This document shows positions 38,310-48,258 of a stretch of DNA of 64,000 nt, in pieces (within the stretch, counting starts at the first letter, position 1; each line of letters begins with the position of its first letter). The translations under genes were made by a program, and so were the position numbers. Source of the stretch: Pycnococcus provasolii (Eukaryota; Chlorophyta; Pseudoscourfieldiophyceae; Pseudoscourfieldiales). Under the pieces are notes generated by a model. That model had not been told where the DNA came from and did no database searches. It was given only the letters and a program-made list of their open reading frames with translations. Location: the NCBI GenBank assembly GCA_049487715.1, contig CP150573.1, forward strand, positions 310,001-374,000, read 5' to 3'.

Positions 38310-40229
38310 TTACAAAATATCGTCGTCGAGCACCGCAAGCGCGATTGCTTCCTCTGCCGCCGCGTCTGCGAGAGCTTCACGGGCGAGCATGTCAGCCGCG
38401 TCATCGACGCGCTCCATAGGATGCGTCGACCCTTCCACAAAATCGCCGTCTTCCGTGAATGCCACTTCGGTATTGTCTGCCTCGGCGTCGGCAGATGATG
38501 CCGCATGCGCGACTTCCAGATCCTCGTCTGGAGGGTGACGAAGCTCATCCTCCACCACCTCGAGCAAAATTTCTGTGGCAGCCTCCGCAAGTACATCTGA
38601 ACACAGATCATTTGCCTCCTTCTCCGCAATAGGACCATTTCGAAGTTCGCTCACCAAGCCTGTAGCCTGATCATGCAATTCACGTGCTGTGGTAAGCGCT
38701 GTGGACGCGTCTCTAACGTGCTGAATGCGAGCCGCCCGTGCTTCCTGCACCTCTGCAATCGCTGGATCCACCGGAGGCGGCTTGACTTTACCTATTTCCG
38801 TGTCCTCGAACATGTAGATGTCCTCTTCCAGACGACGTTCCCTGCCTTCGCGTATGTCGAGAATCGACTGGTACTGCTCCCGCCTTTTCCTGTTGTCTTC
38901 TTCGATAGCACGGTGTATGTGATATTCGTAGCCAGCTTGCATTGCATCATCCACCGCCTTCTCAGAAGCCGCAATCTCAGCTTGTGCTTCTGCCAAAGCC
39001 TCCTCTGCGAGCTTCTCGGCGGCAGCCAGGGCAGCAGCCTCGCGCGCTCTGCGCTTCGCCTCAGCAGCCTTGGCTGCCTCTGCAGCACGCTGGTCCCTTA
39101 GCAGCTCTCCGGTCGCGCGAAGGCTGTCGACGCGAGCGCTGAGTGGCGCATCAGAATGCAGCAAGTCTCGTATCGATTCGGGCGACTCCGAGGGGAAGAG
39201 ACGATAAAGCGTAGGAAACGTCTCGTCGAAGAATGTGATGCGCTCAACAGCGTCCGCGTGCAGCATCTCCGCAGCCTCAACGACACGATGGACTGCGTCG
39301 ACGCGTTCGCGCCGAGCGAGCACGTCGATGCGATGGAAGCGCTTGGCAAGTGTTCGCAAGGCGCGCACGCACGCCCAAGCAAGGCCGACGCGTCGGCTGT
39401 CAACCGCAGCTGCAACAGCCTCATCCGGATGGCGCGGCGTAACGAGTCGCGAGGCACGGCGCTCGACGTTCTCCGGAAGGCCGATGGCGTGGGAGATTTT
39501 GTCCAGCCTTTGCTCCGCACTCCGGAGAATCGCGGTGATTGTGGCGGAATTGTTCGCCACTTCGCCGCTGTTGGCAGGGTGCGCGATGTGTTCGAACCAG
39601 TCCCGAGGCGAGAGCGAGACCTGCACACTTGCAACGCCGCGCGTCGTTGCGACGACTGGCTGTGCCAGCGACCGTGGCGGGTGGTTCAGTCCTTTCGTCC
39701 AGTTGAGTTGCGTCGTAAAATTGTGTTCGCGCTGACGTGGCGTGCTCGCGGCTGTTCGCGGCGTTGTGAGTCGTACGGCGACTTGTGGATTGGCAGTCTG
39801 CGTGCTGTGCACTCGAAGATTGTCTTTGTGGTCTGCCCTGCCATGGCGTGTAAGCCACGCTTGTACGCACTCTGAGACGTGCGCTTCCGCGGCGTGCAGC
39901 GCTTTTGAGTTTGCGCCCAGGCTCGCCTCCGCTTCCAAGAGCACGGCTGCGACGAGCGCACGCGCGGGTCCTGTGCTTGCAGCTGCCTTGGCACGCCGCG
40001 GCGACAACACTGGATGCGGCACAACATTTCGTTTTCCTTCCCCGTGTTTTCTTTTGAAAGAGCCGTCGCCTTTGTTTCCCATCGAGTTCATTTTCGCCGC
40101 GACGAGCACCGTGGACGACACGCCGCGTGGCGACGCGGTGATCTGGTAGTCTCCGAGGTCCACCTTAAGGGGCGTGGCTTGCAGCGGAAAAGAGCCCGCG
40201 GCCGTGGAGAAGGTGTGTCCGCGCGACAT
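38310..40229 (-). CDS. Ala/Glu-rich coiled-coil protein of unknown function
   Basis: About 639 residues from the ATG of MSRGHTFST; the frame continues open upstream without ATG. The N-terminal 200 residues are basic and disordered. The centre (about 255-420) is helical (LRSAEQRLDKISHAIGLPEN, GLAWACVRALRTLAKRFHRI, DAVHRVVEAAEMLHADAVER). Residues about 375-450 form a long Ala/Glu/Arg coiled coil (AAEAAKAAEAKRRAREAAAL), followed by an acidic tail with Asp/Glu runs. No catalytic motif is seen. Composition resembles cytoskeletal or flagellar coiled-coil proteins, but no family is recognised. Confidence 0.6.
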   Translation of the reverse strand: MSRGHTFSTAAGSFPLQATPLKVDLGDYQITASPRGVSSTVLVAAKMNSMGNKGDGSFKRKHGEGKRNVVPHPVLSPRRAKAAASTGPARALVAAVLLEAEASLGANSKALHAAEAHVSECVQAWLTRHGRADHKDNLRVHSTQTANPQVAVRLTTPRTAASTPRQREHNFTTQLNWTKGLNHPPRSLAQPVVATTRGVASVQVSLSPRDWFEHIAHPANSGEVANNSATITAILRSAEQRLDKISHAIGLPENVERRASRLVTPRHPDEAVAAAVDSRRVGLAWACVRALRTLAKRFHRIDVLARRERVDAVHRVVEAAEMLHADAVERITFFDETFPTLYRLFPSESPESIRDLLHSDAPLSARVDSLRATGELLRDQRAAEAAKAAEAKRRAREAAALAAAEKLAEEALAEAQAEIAASEKAVDDAMQAGYEYHIHRAIEEDNRKRREQYQSILDIREGRERRLEEDIYMFEDTEIGKVKPPPVDPAIAEVQEARAARIQHVRDASTALTTARELHDQATGLVSELRNGPIAEKEANDLCSDVLAEAATEILLEVVEDELRHPPDEDLEVAHAASSADAEADNTEVAFTEDGDFVEGSTHPMERVDDAADMLAREALADAAAEEAIALAVLDDDIL

Positions 40230-40686
40230 GGCGACGCCACGAGAGCCTTGTTGAGACAACAAGGGGCGGAGAGCGGGTCAACCCCCGGGCTTGGAGTGGG
40301 AGAGCTCCGGAGGGCCCAGGGGGTCGGTCAACACTGGCAACGAAGCTTGGGCAGGATGGGAACAATGGGCAAGCACGTTTAGCACGTAACGTTAAATTAC
40401 CACCTCATTCTTCGACTTCTTTCGACGAGAACAGGCCAACATGGATGGTGACGGCCCACTGGCCCACTGCAGGATGCATGCATTGCAGTTGTCCTCTTCC
40501 TCATTGACCACCTTCCGAGATTAGCGTGAGGCAACAACCTCCTGGCAGCCTGGGTGTTTCCGGTGAAGTGGTGAACCAGTGTCCGGTGATTCCGGGTACT
40601 ACATAGTACATCAGCTTACAATTTAATCAACCGCTGGACGAGCAGTCACAGGTATTATGTATGATACGGTAAAACTTACCTGCTCT
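40230..40686. other. Intergenic region upstream of the coiled-coil gene
   Basis: About 460 bp. It starts with the promoter of the coiled-coil gene (G-rich, about 40260-40370) and ends at the 3' side of the hydrolase gene. No gene, RNA or repeat was recognised. Confidence 0.3.
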
Positions 40687-41631
40687 CTACGTCGACTCGA
40701 ATAGGCGTATGATGCGGTCCATCACGTCGTCCTCGTTGACGGTCCGCGGGTCATAAAACTCGCACTCGCTCCCACTCACGCCTGACGCGAAGTTCCTGAT
40801 TGCTTCCGCCGTGTGCATGCCGTCGAAGCCACCAAACGTGTGAATCCCAAGAGAAGGCGCGCGAATACGGGCGAGTGTGCCACTTCTGATGGCGACGAGC
40901 GGGTAGCCATCGACGGCGTGCGTTCTGACGAAGGTCGCCTCAGCATCGCTCCAAGCAATGAACTTCTCAGCACCGACGGATTCGAGCTCCTCAACGAGTT
41001 CGGGGTCGTCCATGCGTGCCGCACTATCTTGATTTCCGTCGCGTAGTGCGTCGAGGCCGCCGGCACGCACGTCGTCCGCGTTCTCGCCGTGGTATGCGTG
41101 AGCGATGACCTCAGCCGCTTTGGGTCCTGCGGTGAGGTTCATGCACACGAGACTTCTCACACATTCCGGTCTAAGTGCAGCCGCATAGATGGACATTCTC
41201 GCGCCACTGGACTCACCCAACCAGTGCGGCGGCTTATCGCCTTCCACCTGAAATTCCTCTAGAGAGTCAACGAGCGCGCATGTATCGAGTGCGTGCGTGA
41301 GCGGCTCGGCCAAGAACGAGCCTGAGGAGTCGTCGCGGTACCTCTGTGAGTCTCGAATGCCCCACGACGAGCCCTGGTTACCACGTCGGTCGTGCGTGAG
41401 TACAAGGTATCCGCGCGACGCGAACTCACGCGCGTGCCCTCGCGATGCCAGGATCCCCCCCTTGCCCCCGAGCGTGATGACGAGGCGTCCCTGCACGTGC
41501 GTATTTTCCGCGAGCACAGGTTTGTGTACTTCGTACTTGATTTTCAGAACAGCATTTTCAAAACCGATACACGAGCGCAACAACTCGTGTGAACCACGCA
41601 CTACGGAAGTCACGGATGGAAGGCCCGCCAT
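40687..41631 (-). CDS. Alpha/beta hydrolase-fold protein
   Basis: 314 residues, ATG start. The fold is visible from GKGGILASRGHAREFASRGY followed by LVLTHDRRGNQGSS (strands and oxyanion region), then the nucleophile elbow WLGESSGARMSIYAAAL (G-E-S-S-G, Ser nucleophile). The acid is probably in the late strand region (SLGIHTFGGFDGMH), with the candidate catalytic His in GGFDGMHTAEAI. It resembles cytosolic hydrolases of the dienelactone hydrolase or proline-iminopeptidase type. The substrate is unknown. Its upstream region has telomere-like motifs 40-95 bp before the ATG. Confidence 0.78.
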   Translation of the reverse strand: MAGLPSVTSVVRGSHELLRSCIGFENAVLKIKYEVHKPVLAENTHVQGRLVITLGGKGGILASRGHAREFASRGYLVLTHDRRGNQGSSWGIRDSQRYRDDSSGSFLAEPLTHALDTCALVDSLEEFQVEGDKPPHWLGESSGARMSIYAAALRPECVRSLVCMNLTAGPKAAEVIAHAYHGENADDVRAGGLDALRDGNQDSAARMDDPELVEELESVGAEKFIAWSDAEATFVRTHAVDGYPLVAIRSGTLARIRAPSLGIHTFGGFDGMHTAEAIRNFASGVSGSECEFYDPRTVNEDDVMDRIIRLFEST

Positions 41632-42429
41632 GGAATGATCATCCTAAAAGTACCCCAGGAGTGGGATTCGGATTAGGGCGTAGGGTTACCCCACCCCCCG
41701 GGCACCCTAACCCTAACCCTAACCCCAAGGTATCCGTTGGGTCCCAAGAAGAAACCAAAAGTTCCCCAACATCCAGCTTCTCCACTCTTCGCAACAAGTT
41801 GGGAAAGCTTATTAGAACCAACAATGTTCCACTTGAACCAACAATGTTCCACTTTCCAGGTTCCGACCACACCTTACCCTAGTCTATGGACGTCCGGTCA
41901 GCCTTATTTATGGCCCCACTAGACTAGTGACCCATTTTCCAAGCCAAACCAGTTTGCCAGTCAAAACGCCTCCCCTTGCAACTTGCCAGGACCTTATTCT
42001 CCTCTCCTCTGACCTCTCCTGCCCTTGCAACTTGCAAGCCTTGAAAACCCCCCTTGTTCTTTTCTTGCACCGGGGCCCACCCTGTTCTCTTCTCCAAACC
42101 AAACAGGTCTCGCGTTCCAGTCGTCCCCTCCCGGTCCCGGTCCCGCTTTGTCCCCTCTCTCGCCTTAAGCTTAGGCAACCCTCCGTGGCACTCGAACTCA
42201 GCCTTCACTCGGCCACCTCACCTCGGCCGCTTTCTAGCTGTCTTTCAAGCGAATATTCTATAGTGCACTCCACATTCTGTCAACGCGTGTACTCAACTAA
42301 CTCGTGTTCTCCTGTTGCCGTCCTCCCTGGGCCGCAACTACTTACGCGCGCGTCTTTTAACAAACTTACCTGCTTGATAAGGATTCACTCAACGTTGGAT
42401 TCAGTACAGTAAGTGAAGCAGCAGGCAGT
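41632..42429. promoter_or_regulatory. Divergent promoter region with telomere-like tract and a 20-bp tandem repeat
   Basis: A GATTAGGGCGTAGGGTTA word at about 41671-41688 and an opposite-strand CCCTAACCCTAACCCTAACC tract at 41704-41727 lie 40-96 bp upstream of the hydrolase start. A 20-bp unit (GAACCAACAATGTTCCACTT) is repeated in tandem near 41815-41854. The remaining 500 bp is pyrimidine-rich and precedes the DRWA-repeat gene. Confidence 0.5.
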
Positions 42430-42999
42430 ATGGGCAAGTACCGCGTGCCCGTGCACATGCTCGAGGAGGACAACTACAGCCTGCGCGTGCAGGTGTCCAA
42501 ACTCCAAACTGCTCTACACAAGGTGACGGAAGAACTCGAGACGTCGCGAGAACGAGGGGCAGAGACCGTACGAGCAGGAATGGCGCCGTCGTCGAGGACA
42601 GCCGTGACCGTCCTGCGAACAGCAGCACCCCCCGCTCACAGCCCTCGAGGACTCGCCGCGGCAGCAAGGTCGCCGGAGAAGGCGAGGGCGGTCATGGCCG
42701 CTGCGAGGAGCCTCGACAGATGGGCGGACGTCAGCGAGGAATACGCGCACCAACCGCCTGCACCGCCGCAACACGCAAGCGTGCCGCGCCGAGGCGTGCT
42801 CCAAGCAGCTCCGACGATTGCGCCACGGAGCCCGAAGTCGGAACGGTACGGCACGCACAAAAAGGGAAGCCCAGAGCGAAGGCTCGCCACCTTGGCGCGG
42901 AGCATCGACCGGTGGGCAGACGTATCGAACGGCCCGTTCGAGCTTGCGCCCGACGATGAAGTGGGCGTGGCGTGGAACCGCATCAATCACCACCACGAA

Positions 43000-43037
<38 letters not shown>

Positions 43038-44097
43038 ACCACCGCCGAGCCCCTATATAAAGCCAGGGCAGCACCGCGCTGAGGGTGCAGTGGAGGACCG
43101 TATCGCACGCGCACGGCGCCGAGGCGCGGCACTGGCGCGTGCCGTCGCGCAAGGCCAGAGCGTACGCGAGGTGATGGCAAAAGAGCGCGCGACGAGCAGC
43201 GCCAGCAAGAGCAAGGTGAGGCGAAGGACAACCACGCCTTCAAAACCACCACCGCGCAACTTCGCGGCGACGCCGGTGCAAGGTGCATTCGACCGATGGG
43301 CTGAGCCGCCTCGAGCACCTCTCAGCGGCGAAGCGATGGCGGCAGCCGCGAAGGAGGTAAGCGAGCTGAGTAACCGGCTTGCGCGCGCGGAGGCGAAGCT
43401 GAGGCGAATGGAGGATACGGCATTGACGCCACCGCCAAAGGTGCGCGACCATGCCCCGGCACCGAGCCTGGAGATGATTGGACGCGAGGCGGAGGCTGCC
43501 GTTGACAACGCGAAATATGACCGCCCAGGTCGTGGGCGCGCGGTGGCGCGTCAGCTGCGCGAGAAGATTGATCGACAGCGTGATGAACTCGAGATGCTCC
43601 AACACGACGTTGTCGGACGTACCGCCGGTGGCAGCGGTGGAAAGGAAGCTGGGGGACGCACGCCGTGGCGTCCGGGTGGCAAATTACAACATCCGCCGCG
43701 CGCGGCGTCCAGTCCGCCTCGCACCGAGCTGACTATTCGAGACGGCGGCGCGCCTCTGCGTGCCAGCTACTCGGCAATGAACATACACGGAGCGCGCGAC
43801 GCGGCGAAGGCTGCTGATCAGATCATGATGACGCACCGCCCGCTGTCGGCGAGACGCCAGCGCCAGCGTGAGTCCGCACGTCTGCTGAGCATGGGACTGA
43901 GTGCTGCCAGCCTGGACGAGAAGATGGTTGGCGCATCGAGCGTGCGTCGCCTTGCTCGATCTCGCCGAAGTCCGAGCGAACCCGGGCGGCGCATGCCTGG
44001 CCACGGCCGCGCGGAGAGGAAGGCGAAGAATGCGCTGTTCGCGCTCGAGCGCGGCACGAGTCACGGCGCGGCGGTTCGCGGTTCGCCGTTCATATAG
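42430..44097 (+). CDS. Basic coiled-coil protein with three DRWA motifs, function unknown
   Basis: 555 residues. The N-terminus (MGKYRVPVHMLEEDNYSLRV followed by QVSKLQTALHKVTEELE) is a coiled coil. A repeated motif occurs three times: ARSLDRWADVSEE (about residue 95), ARSIDRWADVSNG (about 160) and GAFDRWAEPPRAP (about 283). Between the second and third lies a polyaspartate run. A second coiled coil covers about 305-335 (EVSELSNRLARAEAKLRRME) and a third about 365-395. The C-terminus is Arg/Ser/Ala-rich. The repeated short DRWA box in disordered sequence suggests a docking motif. I do not recognise the family; cytoskeletal, basal-body or pyrenoid-associated scaffolds are guesses only. Confidence 0.62.
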
Positions 44098-44406
44098 GAC
44101 AACAACCTATATGTGTGAATGTGACACCACTCGGAGTGCCCGTCCGTCTTTCTTTCAGGTGTTGGTTTGGTAAGGTGGTTCAAGGGAGGGGTCCCAGTCT
44201 CCCACCCCACCCAGATAGATGATCCTCGGGTACAGTGTTGTTTTTCTCCCCCTCTCCTCCTCGGTCCGGGCCACTTGGGATTTGGATGATGAGGTGGTTC
44301 TTATTTTCTAGCTTGCCTCCCCTACCGGCCTACCCTATCTCGAAAAACCGAATATCCCCGGGACTTTCCCGTTGGTTTGGTTGGTTGGTGTGTTGGCAGT
44401 CTTGGC

Positions 44407-45009
44407 ATGCCGCTCGTTCGTGCTCGTGCTAGTGCTCGTGCTCGTGCCTTCGCCTTGTCTGGTGCTGTCTTTGATAGTCATGATGTGGTCGCGGTGGATA
44501 GGGGTATTAGTGTATTTGCTGGTGTAGGTGCGGTGGATTGTGGGGATGCACTGGGGATTCACACGCACTCGCAGCGATGCGCGTGCGCGTCTTGTGCGCG
44601 CACGCGTATGAGTAGGGCAGAGTGCGCGTGCGGAGGTGTGCGCGGGTCACACACAAGCACGTGTGTGAGAGGTCGCAGTGTGTCGTCGTATGAGTGCGCG
44701 TGCGGAGGTGTGCGCGGGTCACACACATGCACGTGTGTGAGAGGCGCAACCCTTGAATCCACCTCGGCCGCCGGAGCTGGGTTTGCAGCGTCCGCGCGTG
44801 GAGCGGCCCGCTTAATGTCGTCTCAAGCAGCAGTTGCTGCCGTCGTCGACGCGGCTCCAACGACGATGCACGAGCTTCCGAACCAACAGGTGAAAGTTCT
44901 CGTGCACCAGCTTCTTGAACAGCTCACACTAGACAGCGTGAAGCGCAAGAGAAAGAGGAAGATGAACAAGCATAAGTACCGAAAGAGGCGAAAGGCGACG
45001 AATCGGTAG
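44407..45009 (+). CDS. Mitochondrial small-subunit ribosomal protein mS38 (AURKAIP1/Cox24 type)
   Basis: The C-terminal 24 residues (TLDSVKRKRKRKMNKHKYRK followed by RRKATNR) are the hallmark DUF1713/mS38 domain, which threads into the mitochondrial small subunit near the decoding site. The N-terminus (MPLVRARASARARAFALSG) is Arg/Ala-rich and free of acids, as in a mitochondrial targeting peptide. The middle, with a 72-bp-period tandem duplication at 44620-44744, has odd Cys/Gly composition. An intron ending at the acceptor GGGTTTGCAG (about 44789) could remove it, so the precise gene model is uncertain. The start at 44407 is the first ATG in this frame. Confidence 0.72.
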   Translation: MPLVRARASARARAFALSGAVFDSHDVVAVDRGISVFAGVGAVDCGDALGIHTHSQRCACASCARTRMSRAECACGGVRGSHTSTCVRGRSVSSYECACGGVRGSHTCTCVRGATLESTSAAGAGFAASARGAARLMSSQAAVAAVVDAAPTTMHELPNQQVKVLVHQLLEQLTLDSVKRKRKRKMNKHKYRKRRKATNR

Positions 45010-45095
45010 GGCGACGCGCGTGTGTTGCTTTTTCGATTGTGTTAAAACGAACGAATACAATTACACGAACGAATAAATAGCCAGTCAGTTTATGT

Positions 45096-45827
45096 TTATC
45101 CACCAACACGTTCGCCACCTTTCGTGCTCGTGTTATCGAGCTCGACGACAATGCCGTCGTACGTCCACTCGACAGTGTCAACGCTGTCCCCGTCGAAAGC
45201 GACTGTAAGCGAGTACACGCCGCAGTTTCTGATGTGCGGCACGGTTTTGGACGACGACGACGACGACGACGAGTTCATGTTCGCATACTCGAGGAGCGTT
45301 CCCATGGCGCCTCCGTGGCTCACGACGAGTATGTGCGGTGGCGAAATATCGTCGTTATCGGTGACAGCCGCGTGTTTGTGTGCAATTTCAGCGACTGCTT
45401 GTACCATTCTCTCCAGCATTTGCTGCGAGCTTTCCCCTCCTTCCGGCGTTCCTGTTCTCAGCGCATGTTTCTGCTCGTGTGTCAAAGATGCCCACGTTTT
45501 CCCTTCGACGTGTGAGCCCATGGCGCGTTCTCGCAGTCTGGCATCTGCCTGAACTTTGTGCTTTGTGTTTGCGATATCCACGACGACTTTCGCGGTGTTC
45601 GACGCGCGTGCGAGGTCGCTTGAGAAGACGGCGGCGTACTTGCACGCGATAGAGCGCTGTACGAGTAGGCGGGCAATGGCTTGCGCTTGTGTGAGTCCGT
45701 TTTCGTTGAGCGGTATGTCCGTTTGTCCTTGCAATTTTTTCTTGGAGTTCCACGCCGTCTCGCCGTGGCGCAGCAGGTGAACGACGCACTTGCACTTGCG
45801 ACCATGGGGGGACAGACCCGACTCCAT
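45096..45827 (-). CDS. Histidine phosphatase (phosphoglycerate-mutase-like)
   Basis: 243 residues from the ATG of MESGLSPHG. The RHG signature is HLLRHGETAWNSKKKLQGQT (phospho-His about residue 21). FSSDLARASNTAKVV, RLRERAMGSHVEGKTW and HILVVSHGGAMGTLLEYANM (second catalytic His) follow, as in the cofactor-dependent mutase/phosphatase superfamily. A polySer loop (NSSSSSSSSK) is an insertion. It may act on a sugar phosphate or a nucleotide phosphate; the substrate is unknown. It shares a divergent, telomere-repeat-rich promoter with the DEAD-box gene. Confidence 0.85.
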   Translation of the reverse strand: MESGLSPHGRKCKCVVHLLRHGETAWNSKKKLQGQTDIPLNENGLTQAQAIARLLVQRSIACKYAAVFSSDLARASNTAKVVVDIANTKHKVQADARLRERAMGSHVEGKTWASLTHEQKHALRTGTPEGGESSQQMLERMVQAVAEIAHKHAAVTDNDDISPPHILVVSHGGAMGTLLEYANMNSSSSSSSSKTVPHIRNCGVYSLTVAFDGDSVDTVEWTYDGIVVELDNTSTKGGERVGG

Positions 45828-45898
45828 CAAAAAAGATGACCCACCCTCAAGGATGACAAACCCATTAATCCAAATCCAAGAATCCAATCCAACCATCG

Positions 45899-46018
45899 GG
45901 CTAACCCCTAACCCCTAGCCCTGGAGACAACCCTAACCCTAAAACCCTAACCCCTAAAACCCTAAAACCCTAACCCCTAAAACCCCTAACCCCTAAAACC
46001 CTAACCCCTAACCCCTAA
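45899..46018. promoter_or_regulatory. Degenerate telomere-like array in a bidirectional promoter
   Basis: About 120 bp made almost wholly of CCCTAA, CCCCTAA and CCCTAAAA units (AACCCTAACCCTAAAACCC and variants). It lies 72 bp from the histidine phosphatase ATG on one side and about 100 bp from the first DEAD-box ATG on the other. Units include AAACCCTAA, the plant telo-box. Confidence 0.75.
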
Positions 46019-46119
46019 TTCAGATCGGGGCCCCTCTTCTCAACGGGCGTCTATGATATTCTCTTTTGTGCGGCCCTCAACTGTTTGTTGCTTTCTTTTT
46101 CTGCGTCTCCTCCTCTCAG

Positions 46120-48258
46120 ATGGACTCTTCCGTTCCGCCGCCCAAGACTCTTCTCCCTCTGACTTCTTCTTCCCCTCCCTTTTCTGTTCTTCCGCGCCTG
46201 GGTCCCTTTCTGATTCCCGGGAGCGAGACATCCGGCTGCATCAGATCACTCCTCATAGAGAAGTATATGCTCTCCGCCCTTTCCCGTATAAGCTCGCGCT
46301 CTCGTCCACTCTCTTCGGCAACTTCTTCTTCCGGGTTTGGATTCCGGGTTAGGTTCGGCAACTCATCTGCCTCGCGCTTCTCTTCTTCTAGTGTGGCGAT
46401 GGCATCAATGGACTCTTCTGGTTCTGGGCGACAAGGACCACCCAGGCCTCAGTCAGGAGGACGAGGTGGGGCGCGCATAAACTTCTCCACCACGACGAAC
46501 GGGGCGGGGAACGGCAACGGCAACGGCAACGCCAACCAAGGGAGCGGCAACGGCGGCAACGCGTCGAACAACCGCAACAACAGTCGATCGGGACGACGTG
46601 GCAAGAAAAGACCCGCGTCCGCAGCGCCATCGCCCGGACCCGCGCCACACGCACAACCACAACCTCAAGTTGCGGCAGCGCCGGCGCCACATCAAGCCAA
46701 GAAGTCAGCGATCGACACGGACCCAGATGCGCCTCTCGTCGCCACGCTCGCGTCTTCAGGTGTCTCGCCGACGACGCTCACTGCACTCAACCAGATGGGA
46801 ATCGTCAGGCTCTCGCCCGTGCAAGTGGAGTCCATCCCGGTCGCCATGGCGGGAAACGACGTGCTCGCGAAAGCACGCACGGGAACGGGAAAGACGCTCG
46901 CTTTTCTTGTGCCCACGCTCGAACGTCTCTCGCGTAATCCAACCGCGCCTACGAAGGTGCCGTCCGGCCACGTGCTCCCCATACGTTCGCTCGTTCTCTC
47001 GTCGACGCGCGAGCTCGCGAACCAAATCAGCACCGAGTGCCGGCGCCTGACATCGGGACGCAGCTTCCGGTCAGAGTGCATCGTCGGCGGAACGAACATC
47101 AAGGGCGACCAGCGCGCGCTCACGGCACACGGCGGAACCAATATGACGGACCTGCTCGTCGCGACACCAGGACGACTGTGGGACCACATCGAGAACACGC
47201 CAGGGTTCCGCGAGGCACTGCGGTCCGTGCAGGTGCTCATCCTCGACGAGTGCGATCAGCTGCTCGACCAGGGATTTCAGCAGGCGATCGAACGCATCAT
47301 CCAGCAGCTGCCTCGCGAACGGCAGACGCTGCTCTTCTCGGCAACCGTGCCCCCGAGGATGCAGAAGGTGCTTCACCTTGCGCTGAAGCCGAAGCACGAA
47401 ACGGTGGACGTCGTCGGCGCCGATGCGCAGGCAACGCACGAGACGATCCCGCAGAGCTATGCCGTGCACCGTGGGGAGGACACAATGCCCGCACTCGCCG
47501 TTGCGCTGCTCTCGGAGCTCGCGACGCGCCCGACGGACTACAAAATCATGGTGTTCCTTCCCACCGCTCGCCAGACGCAGTTCGCGGCAGAGGTGATGCG
47601 CAACGCGCTTCCCTCGCTCCTCGGCGCGCTTGGTGGCATATGCTCGGCGGACGATGTCTACGAGATTCACAGCCGCAAGAGCCAGACGTACCGCACGCGC
47701 GTGTCCGATCAATTTCGCAAGGCGCGTCGTGGTATATTGCTCAGCAGCGACGTTTCCGCGCGTGGCATGGATTATCCTGACATCACGCTGGTGATTCAAG
47801 CTGGAACGCCGAGCAATCGTGAGCAGTACGTGCACCGCATTGGCCGAACGGGACGTGCAGGCAAGGTGGGTGGCCACGGCCTTCTTCTGCTCGCGGACTA
47901 CGAGCGCAAATTCGTGAACAACCTCTCCGACCTCCCGATGACGGAGGTGGCGCAGCCGCTCGCTTACCGCGTAGCCTCAGGTGCCTCGCCTCCTCTTCCT
48001 GATGTCGCGTCTCTATCGCGCGCTGTTCACGACGCGGCGAGCAGTGTGGATGCCGAGCTGGGCGGGCAGGCTTACCAGGCATGGCTTGGGTACTACAACG
48101 GCTTGGGCAAGATTACTGGATGGAGCAAACCTCAGCTCGTGTCAACCGCGAATGAACTGAGCCGCAGTGTATTTGGTCGTACGGCCGTTCCAGCGCTGAT
48201 GAAGAAGACGGTTGGCATGATGGGCTTGAAGGGCGTTCCTGGCCTTGTGGTCAAGTAG
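46120..48258 (+). CDS. Mitochondrial DEAD-box RNA helicase of the MSS116/RH25-RH31 group
   Basis: 712 residues from the first ATG; in-frame ATGs at 46267 and 46399 are alternatives. The segment after 46267 (MLSALSRISSRSRPLSSATS) is a good mitochondrial targeting peptide. A Gly/Asn-rich linker precedes the helicase core: Q motif RLSPVQVESIPVAM, motif I ARTGTGKT, Ia SSTRELANQ (Ser where Pro is usual), Ib VATPGRLW, motif II DECD instead of DEAD, motif III SAT, IV FLPTARQTQ, EIHSRKSQTYRTRVSDQFRK, V SSDVSARGMDYPD and VI YVHRIGRTGRAG. EIHSRKxQ and ARGxDYPDVT-like features place it with MSS116, an organellar group I/II intron splicing and ribosome-biogenesis helicase. Confidence 0.9.
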   Translation: MDSSVPPPKTLLPLTSSSPPFSVLPRLGPFLIPGSETSGCIRSLLIEKYMLSALSRISSRSRPLSSATSSSGFGFRVRFGNSSASRFSSSSVAMASMDSSGSGRQGPPRPQSGGRGGARINFSTTTNGAGNGNGNGNANQGSGNGGNASNNRNNSRSGRRGKKRPASAAPSPGPAPHAQPQPQVAAAPAPHQAKKSAIDTDPDAPLVATLASSGVSPTTLTALNQMGIVRLSPVQVESIPVAMAGNDVLAKARTGTGKTLAFLVPTLERLSRNPTAPTKVPSGHVLPIRSLVLSSTRELANQISTECRRLTSGRSFRSECIVGGTNIKGDQRALTAHGGTNMTDLLVATPGRLWDHIENTPGFREALRSVQVLILDECDQLLDQGFQQAIERIIQQLPRERQTLLFSATVPPRMQKVLHLALKPKHETVDVVGADAQATHETIPQSYAVHRGEDTMPALAVALLSELATRPTDYKIMVFLPTARQTQFAAEVMRNALPSLLGALGGICSADDVYEIHSRKSQTYRTRVSDQFRKARRGILLSSDVSARGMDYPDITLVIQAGTPSNREQYVHRIGRTGRAGKVGGHGLLLLADYERKFVNNLSDLPMTEVAQPLAYRVASGASPPLPDVASLSRAVHDAASSVDAELGGQAYQAWLGYYNGLGKITGWSKPQLVSTANELSRSVFGRTAVPALMKKTVGMMGLKGVPGLVVK

